DNA of 64,000 bases, from NCBI RefSeq assembly GCF_024679245.1, contig NC_090195.1, forward strand, positions 4,536,300-4,600,299, written 5' to 3'. How positions within the stretch are numbered: the first letter of the stretch is position 1; each line of letters starts with the position of its first letter. This DNA comes from Pseudorasbora parva. Its lineage: Eukaryota > Chordata > Actinopteri > Cypriniformes > Gobionidae. Positions 47,291 to 60,100 of this stretch are shown one piece after another. The position numbers and the translations under genes were made by a program. The notes under the pieces were generated by a model. That model made no database searches, was not told where the DNA came from, and saw only the letters and a list, made by a program, of their open reading frames with translations.

Positions 47291-49890
47291 TAAAAAGAAG
47301 AGTTCTCTCCTCCGACAAATAGGAATATTGCAGAAATTACAATCCTTTGTTATGATCCCACAAGGTAATGTTCGGAATTCAAAAGTAATTGATGGCCTCT
47401 TCCAGTATACGCACCAAAAGAAATATCCTTGTCGAGACCCATGCGTAAGCGTCCACCTCCCTGTAAATGATCAACTACTGTTTACTTTTGCGGACACAAG
47501 GATAATGTTTCACAGCACTCCATGAGGGCTGAGATATTTTTTCCAGATATGCAAACCTCTCCATGAAAAAAAGTTGGCCCCTTTTGCCTGTTTTGCATTC
47601 AAATTCACATCTAATCCATTTAACATAAGACTTCTCAAAGCGTGTTGATCCACATCCCAATCAACACATAATAACAGGATTACTGCAGTATTAAATATTG
47701 CTGCCCATAAAAAAACCTCAGAAGTGCATAATGAAAAATACAATCTTAGAATATGTACATGTATAAGAGAATGCAGGAAATTACATAAAATAGATAGCTA
47801 TATCATTTCAAATATAACACTGTAGATCCAAATTTCATTCGAGTTGATTTTGTTAGCCTTCAACTTCCTAATGTTAAAAAAATGTGCCTGCCTCACAAGC
47901 AAATCATTTATACGGATAGATTAATGGTACACTAACATGCTTAACACTTCCCTGGAATAACTACTAAGTATTAGGTTATAATGATTAACACTCTGTAAAC
48001 AGTTAATCTTATTAGGCAGTGTATTCAATCATTTTACTCAGATAAACAAACAATCTGAAAGCTTAACATATCTGCATTTTTTTATATGTAAATAAAGCAC
48101 ACTATACTTTAAACGGCTGTCAGACTAAAAAAATAAATAATCAGAACCCTTAAATGATAGATTGATCTAGCGCGGTTAGCATCAGCATCCTCCACAGCTG
48201 AGGTAAACCCAATGGCCGATTAGCTGGCCCAAACGACCCCCTCTTATTTTAATTTCCAGTTTGACTAAAAAACGACCCCTGATATGGTTCTGGACCCCCG
48301 TCAGAGTTGATTTAATCCCTTAATTTGGTTTGAAGATGGGTAGTTTATTCTTCAGTTTATCCTTCTTAAAAACAGGCCAACATCCAGGTCGAGTCTCGCG
48401 AGTCATCCACCTGCGCTTGTTATTAGCCTGTTAGCGGGATAAAAATCAGCTCGCGACCACCGATAATCCGACAAATCCTTCGGCGGTGATTTATCCGTTA
48501 ATCTGAAATCCGAGATTTCTCGTGAGGTCGTTTTTTCCAGTCGACGAATGATGTATTCAGTTATTTATGTCTCTCATCAGCAGCAATACACAACCTCTGC
48601 TGTCTCACTCACACACACACTCGCATGTCTCACACACACACACACGAACCGACGTCAGCAACACGCATGCGCAGCGCCGGCGCCGCAGTCTACAGCTTTA
48701 AACCACAGGCGTCAAGAATCCATTCCTCGCGCAGTTATCTGCGCGTTTGGTTGATTTGGTGATGATGGAATGTAGATTTATTTACAACGGCATTTTTTTT
48801 AAATGTCACATTCCCGAGCCTCTGTCAAATGACAGCTGTGATGCTGTTATTGAAAAAACATTAAAATTATGTTTTATTATTAAAATAGTGGATAACATAA
48901 TCGAGAGAGCTCGCCAGAAATAAATGAGATAATCGTCGACTTAGAATAAATGCTAATTTGTTAACCAAACTGTTATTTTTCAGTTATTTACTGTGGTTTT
49001 CTTGCGCCCCCTTGTGTCAGAACAAAGACTTTACAACTAATAACATGAACCGCGAAAATATAAGCATTATATAAGATTTATTATGAAAACTGTTACGTAT
49101 ATAACAATACAATATTTACCTTTTTTCAAAATGTACTGTAGCTGAAAATTAAAATAAAAAACGGCACTATATTACGTAGTGCTAGAGTAGTTATTCATAC
49201 CAACATAAAACATTTTGATCTATTATAATTACTAATACTTTGCAGATAAACATACTTGACATATCTGACAACTGCTCTGCATTAGCACAGTTCAAACACA
49301 TCTTTCATATCTCACCTCAAAATCAAAAAATGAAATGAAATTTGATTAACATTGTAACATTCATAATTTATGGTATTATTTGTTGTTTTGACATTAATTT
49401 AAGATCAGAATCTAAAAAGAATGAGAATTAACAACTCAAAAAGTATAACTAGAGCATTCTGAAAATTAGAAATGGGCTGCTTAATTTTAATAGTGTCACA
49501 GGTTTTAATGGTCAGAAAAAAATAGGCTTATTTGAAAAATAAGGCTTAAAATAGGCTTACTTTACGCAGAATATAATTTCTTTTTTTCTTTGTTTTTTGA
49601 GGGTGAAAAAAATTATCTAGGCATGTTTTTGTGAGTTTCAACAATTATCATCATTCGGATGTTGGTCTGATCCACTGGTTGATTGCGTCATTTCATCCTC
49701 TTTAGTAGTGTTATTTATCCTTTCTTTTCTCTGCCGACCAAAAACCTAGAAACACAAGGGGAAAGTTACAGTGAGATCTTATATACCAAAATGTTACCCA
49801 CAGGTCAATCAAACAGTAGAAGAAAAATTATTAGTAATAATTTTTTGCTCACCCGATCACATATTTGGAAAAATAATTGAGGCTTACATT
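47291..49890. other. Intergenic region between rab11fip3 and decr2
   Basis: It holds the rab11fip3 5' UTR or upstream exons (not resolved) and a GC-richer island at about 48350-48740. The remainder is AT-rich with no credible gene. Confidence 0.5.
48664..48673. promoter_or_regulatory. NRF1-type site in the candidate rab11fip3 promoter
   Basis: CGCATGCGCA, followed by GCGCCGGCGCCGC, matches the palindromic NRF1 consensus typical of CpG-rich housekeeping promoters. It lies about 1.4 kb upstream of the rab11fip3 start codon in the only GC-rich block of this intergenic region. Confidence 0.5.
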
Positions 49891-49893
49891 TTT

Positions 49894-49899
49894 TTTATT
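49894..49899 (-). terminator. Candidate decr2 polyadenylation signal
   Basis: TTTATT reads AATAAA on the transcribed strand, 105 nt beyond the decr2 stop. It lies in a T-rich run that offers further matches. Confidence 0.45.
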
Positions 49900-50003
49900 T
49901 ATTTTTATTTTTATTTTTTTTTTTTAATGAGTTGAGATCCTTATAACTAGCAAACACCAGTCTTCTACCTCATGCACACACACCTGTGTGCGGTGCTGTC
50001 TGT

Positions 50004-53000
50004 TCATAGTTTTGCAGAGCGAGATGAAATAATACCAAGCAGCCGCTCCACGTCATTGGCCGATGTGAGCCACGCCCCTCCGTCGGCGACCAGTATAGAT
50101 CCAGTGACGTATGAAGCAGCGCGACTGGCCAGGAAAAGAACCGCATGTGCAATCTCTGTCTTATTACCGGCTCTTTGCAACGGGATGCTGCGGAAAGCCC
50201 CCGCTGTCTCAGCATGTGAGCCACCTGAAAGAAGAGGGGGACAAAAATGTATAGTACACAAGAAATAAAGACTCTCAAATTTGGCTACACACACACACAA
50301 CTGGTCTTACCCAGTCTACGGTATCCTTCTGTGCCAGAGATGGGCCCTGGGGCCACTGTGTTCACCCTCACACCACTGGGGCCCCACTCAACCGCCAAGT
50401 GCCTTGTCATGGCATCTACAAACACACATACATGTACAGATAAGTAGTCATTATTGTGAACATCTCATATCATTAATAGTCAGCATAGAAAAAAATATCG
50501 CAACCAACATTATGGGGTCAAAAAAGTATTAAAAAAATATAGCATGCAGGGCTTGACATAAACAACCACAAAATGTGGGTGCATTTCAGCCACTAACCAC
50601 TTTGGCGTGTTGAAATTTATATACAATATATACATTTTTAAATTCATAGTCGTTTAAAAAGGCACCTGAAATAACTAAGAAGTGCATTGTAATGTTGTCA
50701 AATACATAGATTATGATACATATCGAATTATATGAAACGTTTCCAATACAAATTTTCCGCAGACTAGATACATGACACCAGCTGCTCTCTCTCACTCACT
50801 CGTTTCATTTGCTCCAGATGAATATTGTTGGTGTTACAGGGCTTAAATTTCAGTTCTTGAATTTCGCACCCAAAGTGCGCACATGAAGCCGCCTCTCAGC
50901 ACTAAACAGAGTTGTTTTCGCTGCTTATTGTGCTTACACAATAAAATACACACAAAATTATGTCAACATGCTGATCTTAGTGAGTATTCACATAAACACA
51001 GTCGGTTCTGTTTTAAGTGAACTTAAACAGTTGAGAAGGAAACATGTGTAACAGTGTAATGGATCTGTGTGTCAGGTCTTAAAGTGGCAGCAGCCTAATA
51101 AACCTGCTGACAAATTATGAGATAATATTAAAAGTATCTATATGGGAGTTTTTCCCCTTGGTATCAATGTCAAAACTGTGGCCAGTGAAAATATTGAGTG
51201 GCTAGTTACTTTGGAAAAAAACTATCCAGTAGCAATAAATGTTAATGTCAAGCCCTCTATGCATGTATGAAACATTAATAATAATAATAAGAACAGTATG
51301 AATGAAAATAAATAGATGATGCATGTTTTTCTTTCCATTCGTCATGTAAGACTTTTACTCCTATAATACTTAAATAATATATATTCTTCTAACATTTATA
51401 AAATCCATCATATGACTTTACATAGCAGTCAAACAAACACTTAAAACATCAAACAGAAAAGGACTCTGACCATTTGCAGCCTTCGCTGACCCAGCATGCA
51501 CCTGGAGAGCCTGACCTCTGTACCCCAGAGTGGCGGAAATGTTGACAATGGAGCCGCCATGATCCTGAGAGAGAAAAATTAAACCACAAACTATGAGACA
51601 CTGACTATAAATCACTGATCGATACAAAGTGAGGTAAAAAGCCAAGACACGAGATATTTAGGTAATAAAAATGTTTGGTACTGCAAAGGTGAATGAAATA
51701 TACATGTTTACCTTGAACCATTTGTCATAGACCACTTTACTAGTGTTGAAAGTTCCCATGGTGTCGATCTCCATTACTGTTTTGAAAGCGTTAAATGACA
51801 ATGATGTAGCTGGACACAGGAAATTACCTGCAGCATCTGAGAAAAAAAAAATTAAAACATGCATAAATGATCCTAAATCCTTGAGGGGATATTTTTTGGT
51901 CCTTGTGAGGGAAACAGCTTATAAATCATACTAAGTGCTGTTATTTGAAAATTATTTGGAAAGTTTTCTGTGAGGGTTGTGTTTAGGGGTAGGGGATAGA
52001 ATATACAGTTTGTCCAGTAAAAAAATCATTATTTCTATTGAAAAGTCCTCATAAAACATGAAACCGTATTTTTTTCCCTCAATATATATTGAAAAAAAAT
52101 CAGTCAAATGATGAAGCATATGGCTTTGTATCAGTAGAAACCCTGGAGTAAGTATATTCAAATGATTGTGCTTTCCCCCCTCATATCCCCCTGAGACGAG
52201 AGATTTATGCATTTTATTTCTGGAAAAATTCCTCCTATGACGCAAATTGACGATATTTGCATCATAGGAGGAATGTTTGGCCAAAGGCTAAAGACTACAG
52301 CCAGCAGAGGGAGCTATTTCCGCATGTTTTGAACCCGCGCATGGGGAATGGAGATCACACTCAGAGCTCAGCTCCTACAGGCACTCATTTAAACGGAGCT
52401 ATGGTGAGAAATGTAAGTGTTTTAACTTCTCAAATTAATTTCTATGAAAGTTAAGATTGCAAAGGCATGAACTGAAACGCGCCAGACTGAACTCGCGTTG
52501 TGAATGTATGCCGCGAGTGTAGTCGCGATTACCTCAGCTCTCATCACTCGTGCAGTTAGTGCTCAGTGCTGTGAGACTCGCGCGGTGACTCACTCATTAT
52601 ATTGAACAGACACGTTCAGTTTTTAATTGTAGTGTCTTCTCCAACTCAGTCACAGTAATCCAGTTGGTGGCTTTGGGAGTGGCCTCACAGGGCAGCGAAG
52701 CATTCTGGGAATTGTAGTCTTTCATCCCCATGAGACAAAAATACATTTCTGTCTTTTCTCAGTCTAGAAGGCACCAAATTTAAAAATAATTTCACATTTC
52801 TACTAAATTAATGACCCAGTTTAAATACAGATTCATCTTCCCAGCACTGAAGTGCCCCTTTAAGGCATGCCTGTATTGAACGTTTTTTAAATAAGATATT
52901 ACTGTCTGTCTTTACTATAATTATCTAAATACTGCATTTAAAGCTGATCCGTAAGTTTTGCCACTTTGTCTCCATCTCTGTTTGAAACCTGCAATTGCAG

Positions 53001-55308
53001 TTATTTGTGGAATTATCTTCTTTACGTGAGTTACATCGGCAGCTCCTCTTTGCCACTTTTGTTCTGACCAACTGAGGGGAAAAAAGCATTACAATAAATC
53101 ACGCTGGATTACAATCCACCATCAAAATGATGTTTAATTATTCCAGCTGCTGCGAGAAAAGGCTAGAAATGATCCACACCTGCAGCATCCTCACATGCAG
53201 CCGAACTCCTCCTTTAGACGTGACGTAATGACACAAAGACATGCTCGAATCTCCAAAGGTACCACTCAAATTATAACATTATTTCAAGCTTACCGACTAA
53301 GGTAAGGAGATGGTTTTGAACACTGGCTTGTTACGCATTTGCTCAAAACAGTTTGGATAATTTTTACCTAAATGAAGTAAAGACTGCAGCTTTAAGGATA
53401 AAATAATGGATAAATGTAATTTTACTGGAAAAGGAGACCTGATGTAAGAGTACTAGTAGGCAGCCTACCTACATACAATATATTATGTAATCACATCATA
53501 GAACGATAAAGAGAAACTTGGTCAGAGGGTGTTCTATCTCAATATCTCTTTGGTAATACACTGTATGTTTGGGGCAATGTATGATTTATTTTATTGTTAA
53601 GGCACTGTATTTGACCTCTGAGAACTTCAAACTTAAGCCTTACTGTTAATAAGTATGTCAACACGTCCAAATGCCTTCAATGTTTCATCCATGGCAGCAG
53701 AAATCGTCTCTGGTTGACGCACATCCATTGCTATCGGCAAACACCGCCTGCCTGTTGTGTTGGTTAACTTCTTGGCTGCCTAAAACACACACACACACAA
53801 ATTGCTCTTCACCACAGAAATGACATCGATGAGTTATTGGCAATGTGTTGAGACAGTACCTCAGAGATTTTCTCCAGATTTCTGCTGGCAATGACCGTGT
53901 CACAGCCATGCCTGAAAGAATTGTTATAGGCATTGAATGAATTGTCAAATGACTTTCACAAGAAAATCAGAAAACATATTCAGATGAATTTGAAGATGCG
54001 GGCCTGAGAAGAATACGTTACCGAAGGTCACAAAGGTTAAAGATCAATATATAAATGTCATTATAAAAGGCAAGTCATGAGTGGATGTGTCAGATTAAAA
54101 AGGTTCAGTCATAGATAAAGTGTTGACAGTGAGAAACTACAGTGGAAATCACTGACACTCACCGCATCAGAACTTCTGCTATTCTAAAGCCAATGCCTGA
54201 CCCTCCGCCGGTTATAAAGGCCACCTGATCACTGCAAACACACAATACGTTTCAATAATGTCTGTTTATTACAGTTTGAATGACTATTTACATGGCAAAC
54301 ACAAAGTCATTATCACAATCCATAACATTTTCATTTTGTAAAACATTTCAACTTGACATAGGATACATTCTATTGAGATGTAAACATGTTTATGAACAAA
54401 AGCATTTTCTAGCAGTATCATAAAAATTGCAGTTCAACAGAATACGTTTTCAATCACACAGTACGAACTATTATAAACATTTTTTTTATTTTTTTTTTTA
54501 TTTTAACCAAGGCTGCATTTGTTTAATCAAAAATACAGTAAACACAGTAATACTATGAAATACTACTACAATTTAGAATAACTTGTTTCTCGTTCATAAC
54601 GATAATTTCTTATTATTACCAATGTTGAAAAGTTTTAGCTGCATTTTCTTTTTCTGGAAATCATAATACACTGCCATTCAAATGTTTGGGGTAAGATTTT
54701 AAGATTTTGCCAACTTTTATTTAGCAAAGGCACGTTAAATATATTAAAAAGACATTTATGGAAAAAACAAGTTATATTTATAAATAAATGCTGTTCTTTT
54801 CTATTCAACAAAAAATCCTGAAATAAAAAAGTTTCCACAAAAATATTAAGCAGTTTAACATGAATAATAATCAAAATAGTTTCTTGAGGATCTGAAGGAT
54901 CATGTGAAACTGAAGACTGGAGTAATGAGGCTGAAAATTCAGCTTTGATCGCAGGAATAAATCACATTTTAAATATATATTACAACAGAAACCACTTCAT
55001 TTAAATTGTAATATTTCACAGTAATATTACTGTATTGTTGATTAAATGAACACAACCTTAGTGAGCAAAAGAGACTTTTCAAAAATACTTTTTAATAGTA
55101 TAAAAATCAGAATGCACTCTTTACCCATTGCAGAGACAAGTCTTTGAGCAATGGGATTTTTCCAATGCAATAAAAAATGAAATCTCAAAGATGTGTATTG
55201 AGCTTACATGAGCAGATCAGGGCTGTAGATGTGTGTGTATGTTCTCATACACTCATCAGTCTCGATGTCCTCTGGCGAATTATTGACCAGCTGAGGTTTC
55301 TCTGCCAT
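50004..55308 (-). CDS. decr2: Peroxisomal 2,4-dienoyl-CoA reductase (DECR2), 8 coding exons
   Basis: An NADPH-dependent reductase that removes double bonds during peroxisomal beta-oxidation of unsaturated acyl-CoAs. Exons in transcript order: 55208-55308, 54163-54231, 53860-53911, 53644-53779, 51712-51836, 51471-51564, 50311-50415, 50004-50224. The total is 903 nt, 300 residues plus stop, close to human DECR2 (292). It is a short-chain dehydrogenase/reductase with cofactor loop TGGGSGIG at 41-48, then [20 protein letters not shown] (active-site region), [20 protein letters not shown] and [15 protein letters not shown]. The C-terminal SAKL ends in the type 1 peroxisomal targeting signal AKL. 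Start at ATG 55308 gives [19 protein letters not shown]. All borders are GT/AG and phases agree. The longest intron (51837-53643) carries two TTAA elements. Confidence 0.97.
50546..51258. mobile_element. TIR DNA transposon in a decr2 intron, possibly hAT-like
   Basis: The left end CAGGGCTTGACATAAAC and right end TTAATGTCAAGCCCT are inverted. Both flanks contain TA-GCATG-like sequence (ATAGCATG and TATGCATG) that could be a diverged 8-bp duplication. CAGGG ends suggest hAT. No transposase frame. Confidence 0.65.
52225..52858. mobile_element. Probable TTAA-type element with internal ZNF143-like motif
   Basis: The right end TGAAGTGCCCC abuts TTAA (52859-52862). A 45-bp palindrome at about 52228-52275 (TTCCTCCTATGACGCAAATT and its complement) marks the left part, but the left terminus is not identified. 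It contains GCATTCTGGGAATTGTAGT at 52700-52718. GC-rich relative to its surroundings. Confidence 0.5.
52700..52718 (-). promoter_or_regulatory. ZNF143/THAP11-type motif inside a transposon
   Basis: Read on the minus strand it is ACTACAATTCCCAGAATGC, one mismatch from the classical SBS consensus ACTACAATTCCCAGCATGC. It lies in a decr2 intron within a repeat. Confidence 0.5.
52942..53391. mobile_element. TTAA-flanked non-autonomous element, 450 bp
   Basis: TTAA lies at 52938-52941 and 53392-53395. The ends AGCTGATCCGTAAG and AAAGACTGCAGCT are imperfect inverted repeats. Non-coding, in a decr2 intron. Confidence 0.55.
54660..55110 (-). repeat. Dispersed CCGTTC-family copy, nearly full length
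   Basis: It starts near ACTGCCATTCAAATGTTTGG and continues through TTTATTTAGCAAAGGCACG and GAAGACTGGAGTAATGAGGC to AAAAGAGACTTTTCAAAAAT. Lies in decr2 intron 1. Confidence 0.75.
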
Positions 55309-55582
55309 GATGACTCTAAATAACCCCATCAGTTAATAAATAAAAAACCTTTTGATCACACAGCATTTGCAAGTAACCGTTGAACTACTAAAAATCAACA
55401 TCTACAAGTACAAGAATATGATTGCAACCGCCGCAAAGTCACAACAAAACTTAAAATAAAGCTCAGTTACGTTACCTAAAATGTGAATCCGTTTGCACAT
55501 GCGATCAGCTCCCACGTTGATAATGAACTTTAAGCAACTGTTTTCATTCTGCACGATGGACTTCTGTACCTGGCGAGAGGAG

Positions 55583-55629
55583 TGACGTCAAACGAGCGTG
55601 ACAAAGCACGGCATTATGGGAAATGTAGT
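55583..55629 (-). promoter_or_regulatory. decr2 promoter: CRE and ZNF143-type motifs
   Basis: TGACGTCA (55583-55590) is a perfect cAMP response element. GCATTATGGGAAATGTAGT (55611-55629) reads ACTACATTTCCCATAATGC on the minus strand, matching the ZNF143/THAP11 consensus. They lie about 275-320 bp upstream of the decr2 start codon. Confidence 0.6.
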
Positions 55630-55914
55630 ACAAATGTTACCAGCGGTAGCTGTGGTGCCTAGTGTAAATAACCATAAATGCTCTTCTGAAGGACATGTCG
55701 ATTTAAGAACAAACATAGCGCACGTTCTTTGAGATTAAATCTCATAAAAGTACCAATGGCATCAGAATGATTAGCACATTTCTACATAAGGCAAAAGAAT
55801 ATTATAATGGTACCATGGATATTATGATACTTTTTTGTTAGTGACTTACATTTTAAAACATGATTTAAAAAAACCCAACAACAACAGTCTATAGGTAAAA
55901 ACCACAGCAATCAT

Positions 55915-55920
55915 TTTATT
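55915..55920 (-). terminator. Candidate c7orf50 polyadenylation signal
   Basis: TTTATT reads AATAAA on the transcribed strand, 108 nt past the c7orf50 stop codon at 56028. Confidence 0.6.
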
Positions 55921-56027
55921 TAATGTAATGTCAGGTTGTACATATTTACAAGCGAAGACATTATGACTGTGAAAACGTATGACATGAAAAGAGTTCATTT
56001 TGATGTTTTATTCAATGATGGGTTCTG

Positions 56028-57103
56028 TCACAGCATCTGGACGACCTGTTTGGCTCTCAGTTGCCTCTTTTCAGCATCTGCCTCTTCTTGTCCTTCCTCA
56101 CACACAATCTCTTCAGCTTTCTTCAGTGTGGCTGCTCGTGCCAATCCACATACACTCTCAAGATACAATAACAACACTTCAAAATGATCGTCAGACACCT
56201 GAGAGAGAGAGAAATGCATGTGTAGAAAAAAAATGAATGCTTCGGTTAAATTCTAGTAGCAACACTTGACTCAAAATGCCAGATGATTGTTGTTTCTTTT
56301 ACCTTCACGCTGTCATACATGTTCTTCAATAACCACGTTTGCCTGATTTTACTAAACTTCCACTCTTCTCGTTTCTCAGACCAGCTAACAAACATAAAAT
56401 AAATCAGTTGTTTAACAATCTCTGATAGAATGAGGAAACATTTATATGTATGAAAATAAGCATGTTTGAGTCCCACCATTTGAGGTATTCCAGCGCCCGC
56501 TTCCGTGCATTATTCATCTCCGGTGGTTTTATGCTTTTCCCTTCTTCCCTCAGCTTCCTCCTCTCCTCCTTTTTCTGACGCATCCTCTCCCTCTTCCTCT
56601 GCTTGGACATCAGCAGTTGTTTCTCTTGTTCTTCTTCATCAAGGCCGTTTTCATCCTCCACTTCAGACGGTTCTTGCGGTGCTGAGGTGTCCGCATCTCC
56701 AGAAATCTGAAAATCACGTTGTTTAAAATTCACATCGCTTCAGGATTCATTGATGAATAGAAAGATCATAAGAAAGATCAACATTAATTTAAAATTAAAA
56801 TCTTTTGTAACATTATTAAGTGTCTTTACTATCACTTTTGACCAATATAATGTGTAACTACAGACCCCAACATTTTGAAATGGTATACACATAATAAAGA
56901 AAACCAAAAGGCTTTATAGAACTGCTTAATTGCATTCATTCTTTAAATTCAAATCATTTTAATTGAGAAACAATTTCTGAATGTTTATATTCACAACATT
57001 TACAAAACATTTATTCATAAAGCCAAAGCTTTTATCATAAGAGGCAATATAGTACACAATGCGAAGTTTAAGATAGAAGCCAGTGTTATTTTAGCATTAT
57101 TTG

Positions 57104-57159
<56 letters not shown>

Positions 57160-60100
57160 TTAATCTTTTAAGTTAATCTTTTACTAATTTTGTCATTAAA
57201 AAAAAAATCTTATTTTTTATTCTGTATTAGTTTTAGTAATTTTAACACTTCAACTCATTTTATTTCAGTTTGTAGCAAAGACATTTTGTTTGCCTAATGT
57301 TGACCTATTATCAGTGTCACTAAACTTTGTTACATTAATCTAGTCTAAAATAACTGAAGCAAAACAAAAATAACCAACATAGTTAGATAAAAAAAGATTT
57401 ATATATATATATATATACATTTGTCTGGTTTTGAGTAGCAACACTTGAAGAATTTGCCACGAGTTCTCATCCACTATGCAGCTCTATATCTGCAGAGGAG
57501 CTAAGAGAGCATTTCTCCATCATATTGTTTGGGGTAAACAAATTAAGGCGGCCATTGTACGTGTATAACCTGGCCCTCCTGTATTTACGTATTTGTACAT
57601 GAGACAGCGAGAGTTCACCAGGAGAAATGTCTGCTCTTTCATTACTGCCAAATGAAGGAGAAGAACGGAGAAAGAAACAAACAAAAACAACAAATGTTTG
57701 ATTTCTACATCCATTTCTCCATGACCTTAAAGGACATGCATACAGGAACAAATCACAAGGACAACTTAATAAACAAGGATAAAAGTCGATAATACAATAC
57801 ATACGGTAAGATTATTTTGACCATTTCATTTTAACCAATCGGATGATTACTAGTGAAAACAGAAAATCTAGATAATACACATTAGTGAAATTATGCAGGC
57901 AAATGCAGTGTCTATTGTACGTAGTGTAGAGATGTATAAAGTGCAGCTCACATAGAAGTTACTTTCAAACCAAGCAGCTTTCTGTTGGTCAGAACTTTGT
58001 ATCTTGTCAGTGTGAAAACAATTTTCATGTGATCGGCTTGAAAATGTGCGAAATCTGCATGGTCCTCATGCGAAACTCACAAATGCACGGATTCCTAATG
58101 GAATAACTGGATTTCGCAAGCATAATAAATGTGACTGCAACTAAACAACTTATTCACAGATTAACTAATAATTGTAATTCAACATTTTTACAAATACAAA
58201 TAATTAATAAATGCTGTAGAAGTATTTTTCACAGTCAACTCGCCGAGCACTGATAAATGTGACTGCAAATTAATGCCGAGTTCACACTGCACAAGTCTTT
58301 GCTTAAAACGCAGACAAATTTCGGAAAATATTTCACGGGCATCAGCGCCTCTTGGTTCGTGACATTGATTGTCACTCGTGTGACCGAGCACCGATTTGCC
58401 TCAGATTTCAGGCATTTTTCGCAAAATCTGTTGGCGAGTAAAAATCGGGGGTATAATCATGCATTGTTAACTCCCAGTTAAAGGGATAGTTCACCCAAAA
58501 ATGACATTTCTGTCATTAATTACTCTCACTCATTTCGTTCCAAACTCGCAAGACCACTCATCTTTGGAACAGAAATTAAAGCTACACTGTGTGATATTTT
58601 CCCCCATCCAGCAGTGTAAAGGTATATGACAATCCAGTGAATAATAGTTTCTGTTCCTCTCAATTCTGATTTCGCTTTAACTCCTACGGTGGCCGATTTT
58701 GTCCAAGATTAAGATGGCCAATCCCCCTCTTCACATTCGACACGGTGCCATTGAGTGTTAAAACGCGAAAGGCGAAGCTTGAATTTACGGGTATGTCCCT
58801 CTTTGGCTAATGTACTTTCAAGATGGAGGAGCAACATGGCGACCGGCATTCGAACCCCTCACCCGTATGCATTTTCAATGACATATTATAAACTTACGAG
58901 AATACTTTATTACTTGAAAGAAGGAAATATACATTAATGAGCACATATATTTTTGAAAGAACTAAGTGTTTTTAGCTAAAAATAAACTAAAAAAGTTACA
59001 CAGTGTAGCTTTAAGCTATTGGATGAAAACCAGGAGCTTTCTGAACGTCATTGCAACTTTAAAGGTCCAGAAAGGTAGCAAAGACATTGTTTAAATAGTT
59101 CTTGAAAAGTGGAAATTAAATTGGTGTCAATGTAAATGTCAGAGAGCTCTCAGATTTCATCACAAATATCTTCATTTGTATTCAGAAGATGAACGAATAT
59201 CTAGCTGGTTTGAAACGACATGAGGGTGAGTAATTAATGACAGAATTTACATTTTTAGGTCAACTAACCCTTTAAATGCACATATTTGAAACATGCGTCA
59301 AGATTAATAGTATAACATCACTGTGCTTGTGTCTTTAGTGCATTTTAGAGAAGAAGACGCCTGTAAACTTCCACACTATGTGACAATGGAAGTGATAGAG
59401 GGGAAGATGATGGAAGATCCGATGACCTTTGACCCCACCGTCCAACCAAATCACTCCAGTCTGCATGTCAACGAAATAAACCCCACCTCCCCGGACACCT
59501 ACGTCATAAATCTTCTCCTCTCCTGCATCTACACCGTCCTGCTCTTCCCGCTCGGCCTCGTGGGTAACATCCTGATACTCCTGGTGAACTTTGACCCTCG
59601 TCAGCGGATGAGCACCCCTGACCTATACTTCACTAATTTGGCTCTGGCCGACCTGGTGCTGGTGCTGGATTCGCTAATCGAGGTGTTCAATCTGAGCGCT
59701 CACTACTATGACGACGCAGTGCTGTGCTCCTGCATGGCCATCTTCCTGCAGGTCAACATGTACAGCAGCGTGTTTTCGCTCACCTGGATGAGTCTGGACC
59801 GCTGCCTCGCGCTGACCGGCCTCAGTACGCGTGCGCTACCCGAAAATGTTTCTGTCTCGCACCGCTCCCGAGTCGCTCGAAGGGCTTGTGCGACCATTTG
59901 GGCGGCGGCCACCCTGTGCACTCTGATTCCATTCGCTACTGCGCACGTGCATCACGGCTGGGGGCGTGGCTTCTGTTTTGCAGGTGTGGCCGAAGTTCAA
60001 TGGCTGGAGGTGACGCTGGGATTCGCCCTGCCTTTTTGCGTGATGGGCGTCTGTTACGCCCTGATCGCACGCGTGCTGCTGCGCTCCGAAAGGCCGCAGC

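Larger units (their letters stand above)
55309..56027. other. decr2 upstream region and c7orf50 3' end
   Basis: Intergenic: candidate decr2 promoter at about 55480-55640 and the c7orf50 3' UTR at the right. No other gene seen. Confidence 0.6.

Noticed and set aside
59323..59385. Upstream extension of the gper1-like frame
   Set aside because: The frame there begins with GTG and spans a probable splice acceptor; the ATG at 59386 is the first plausible start.
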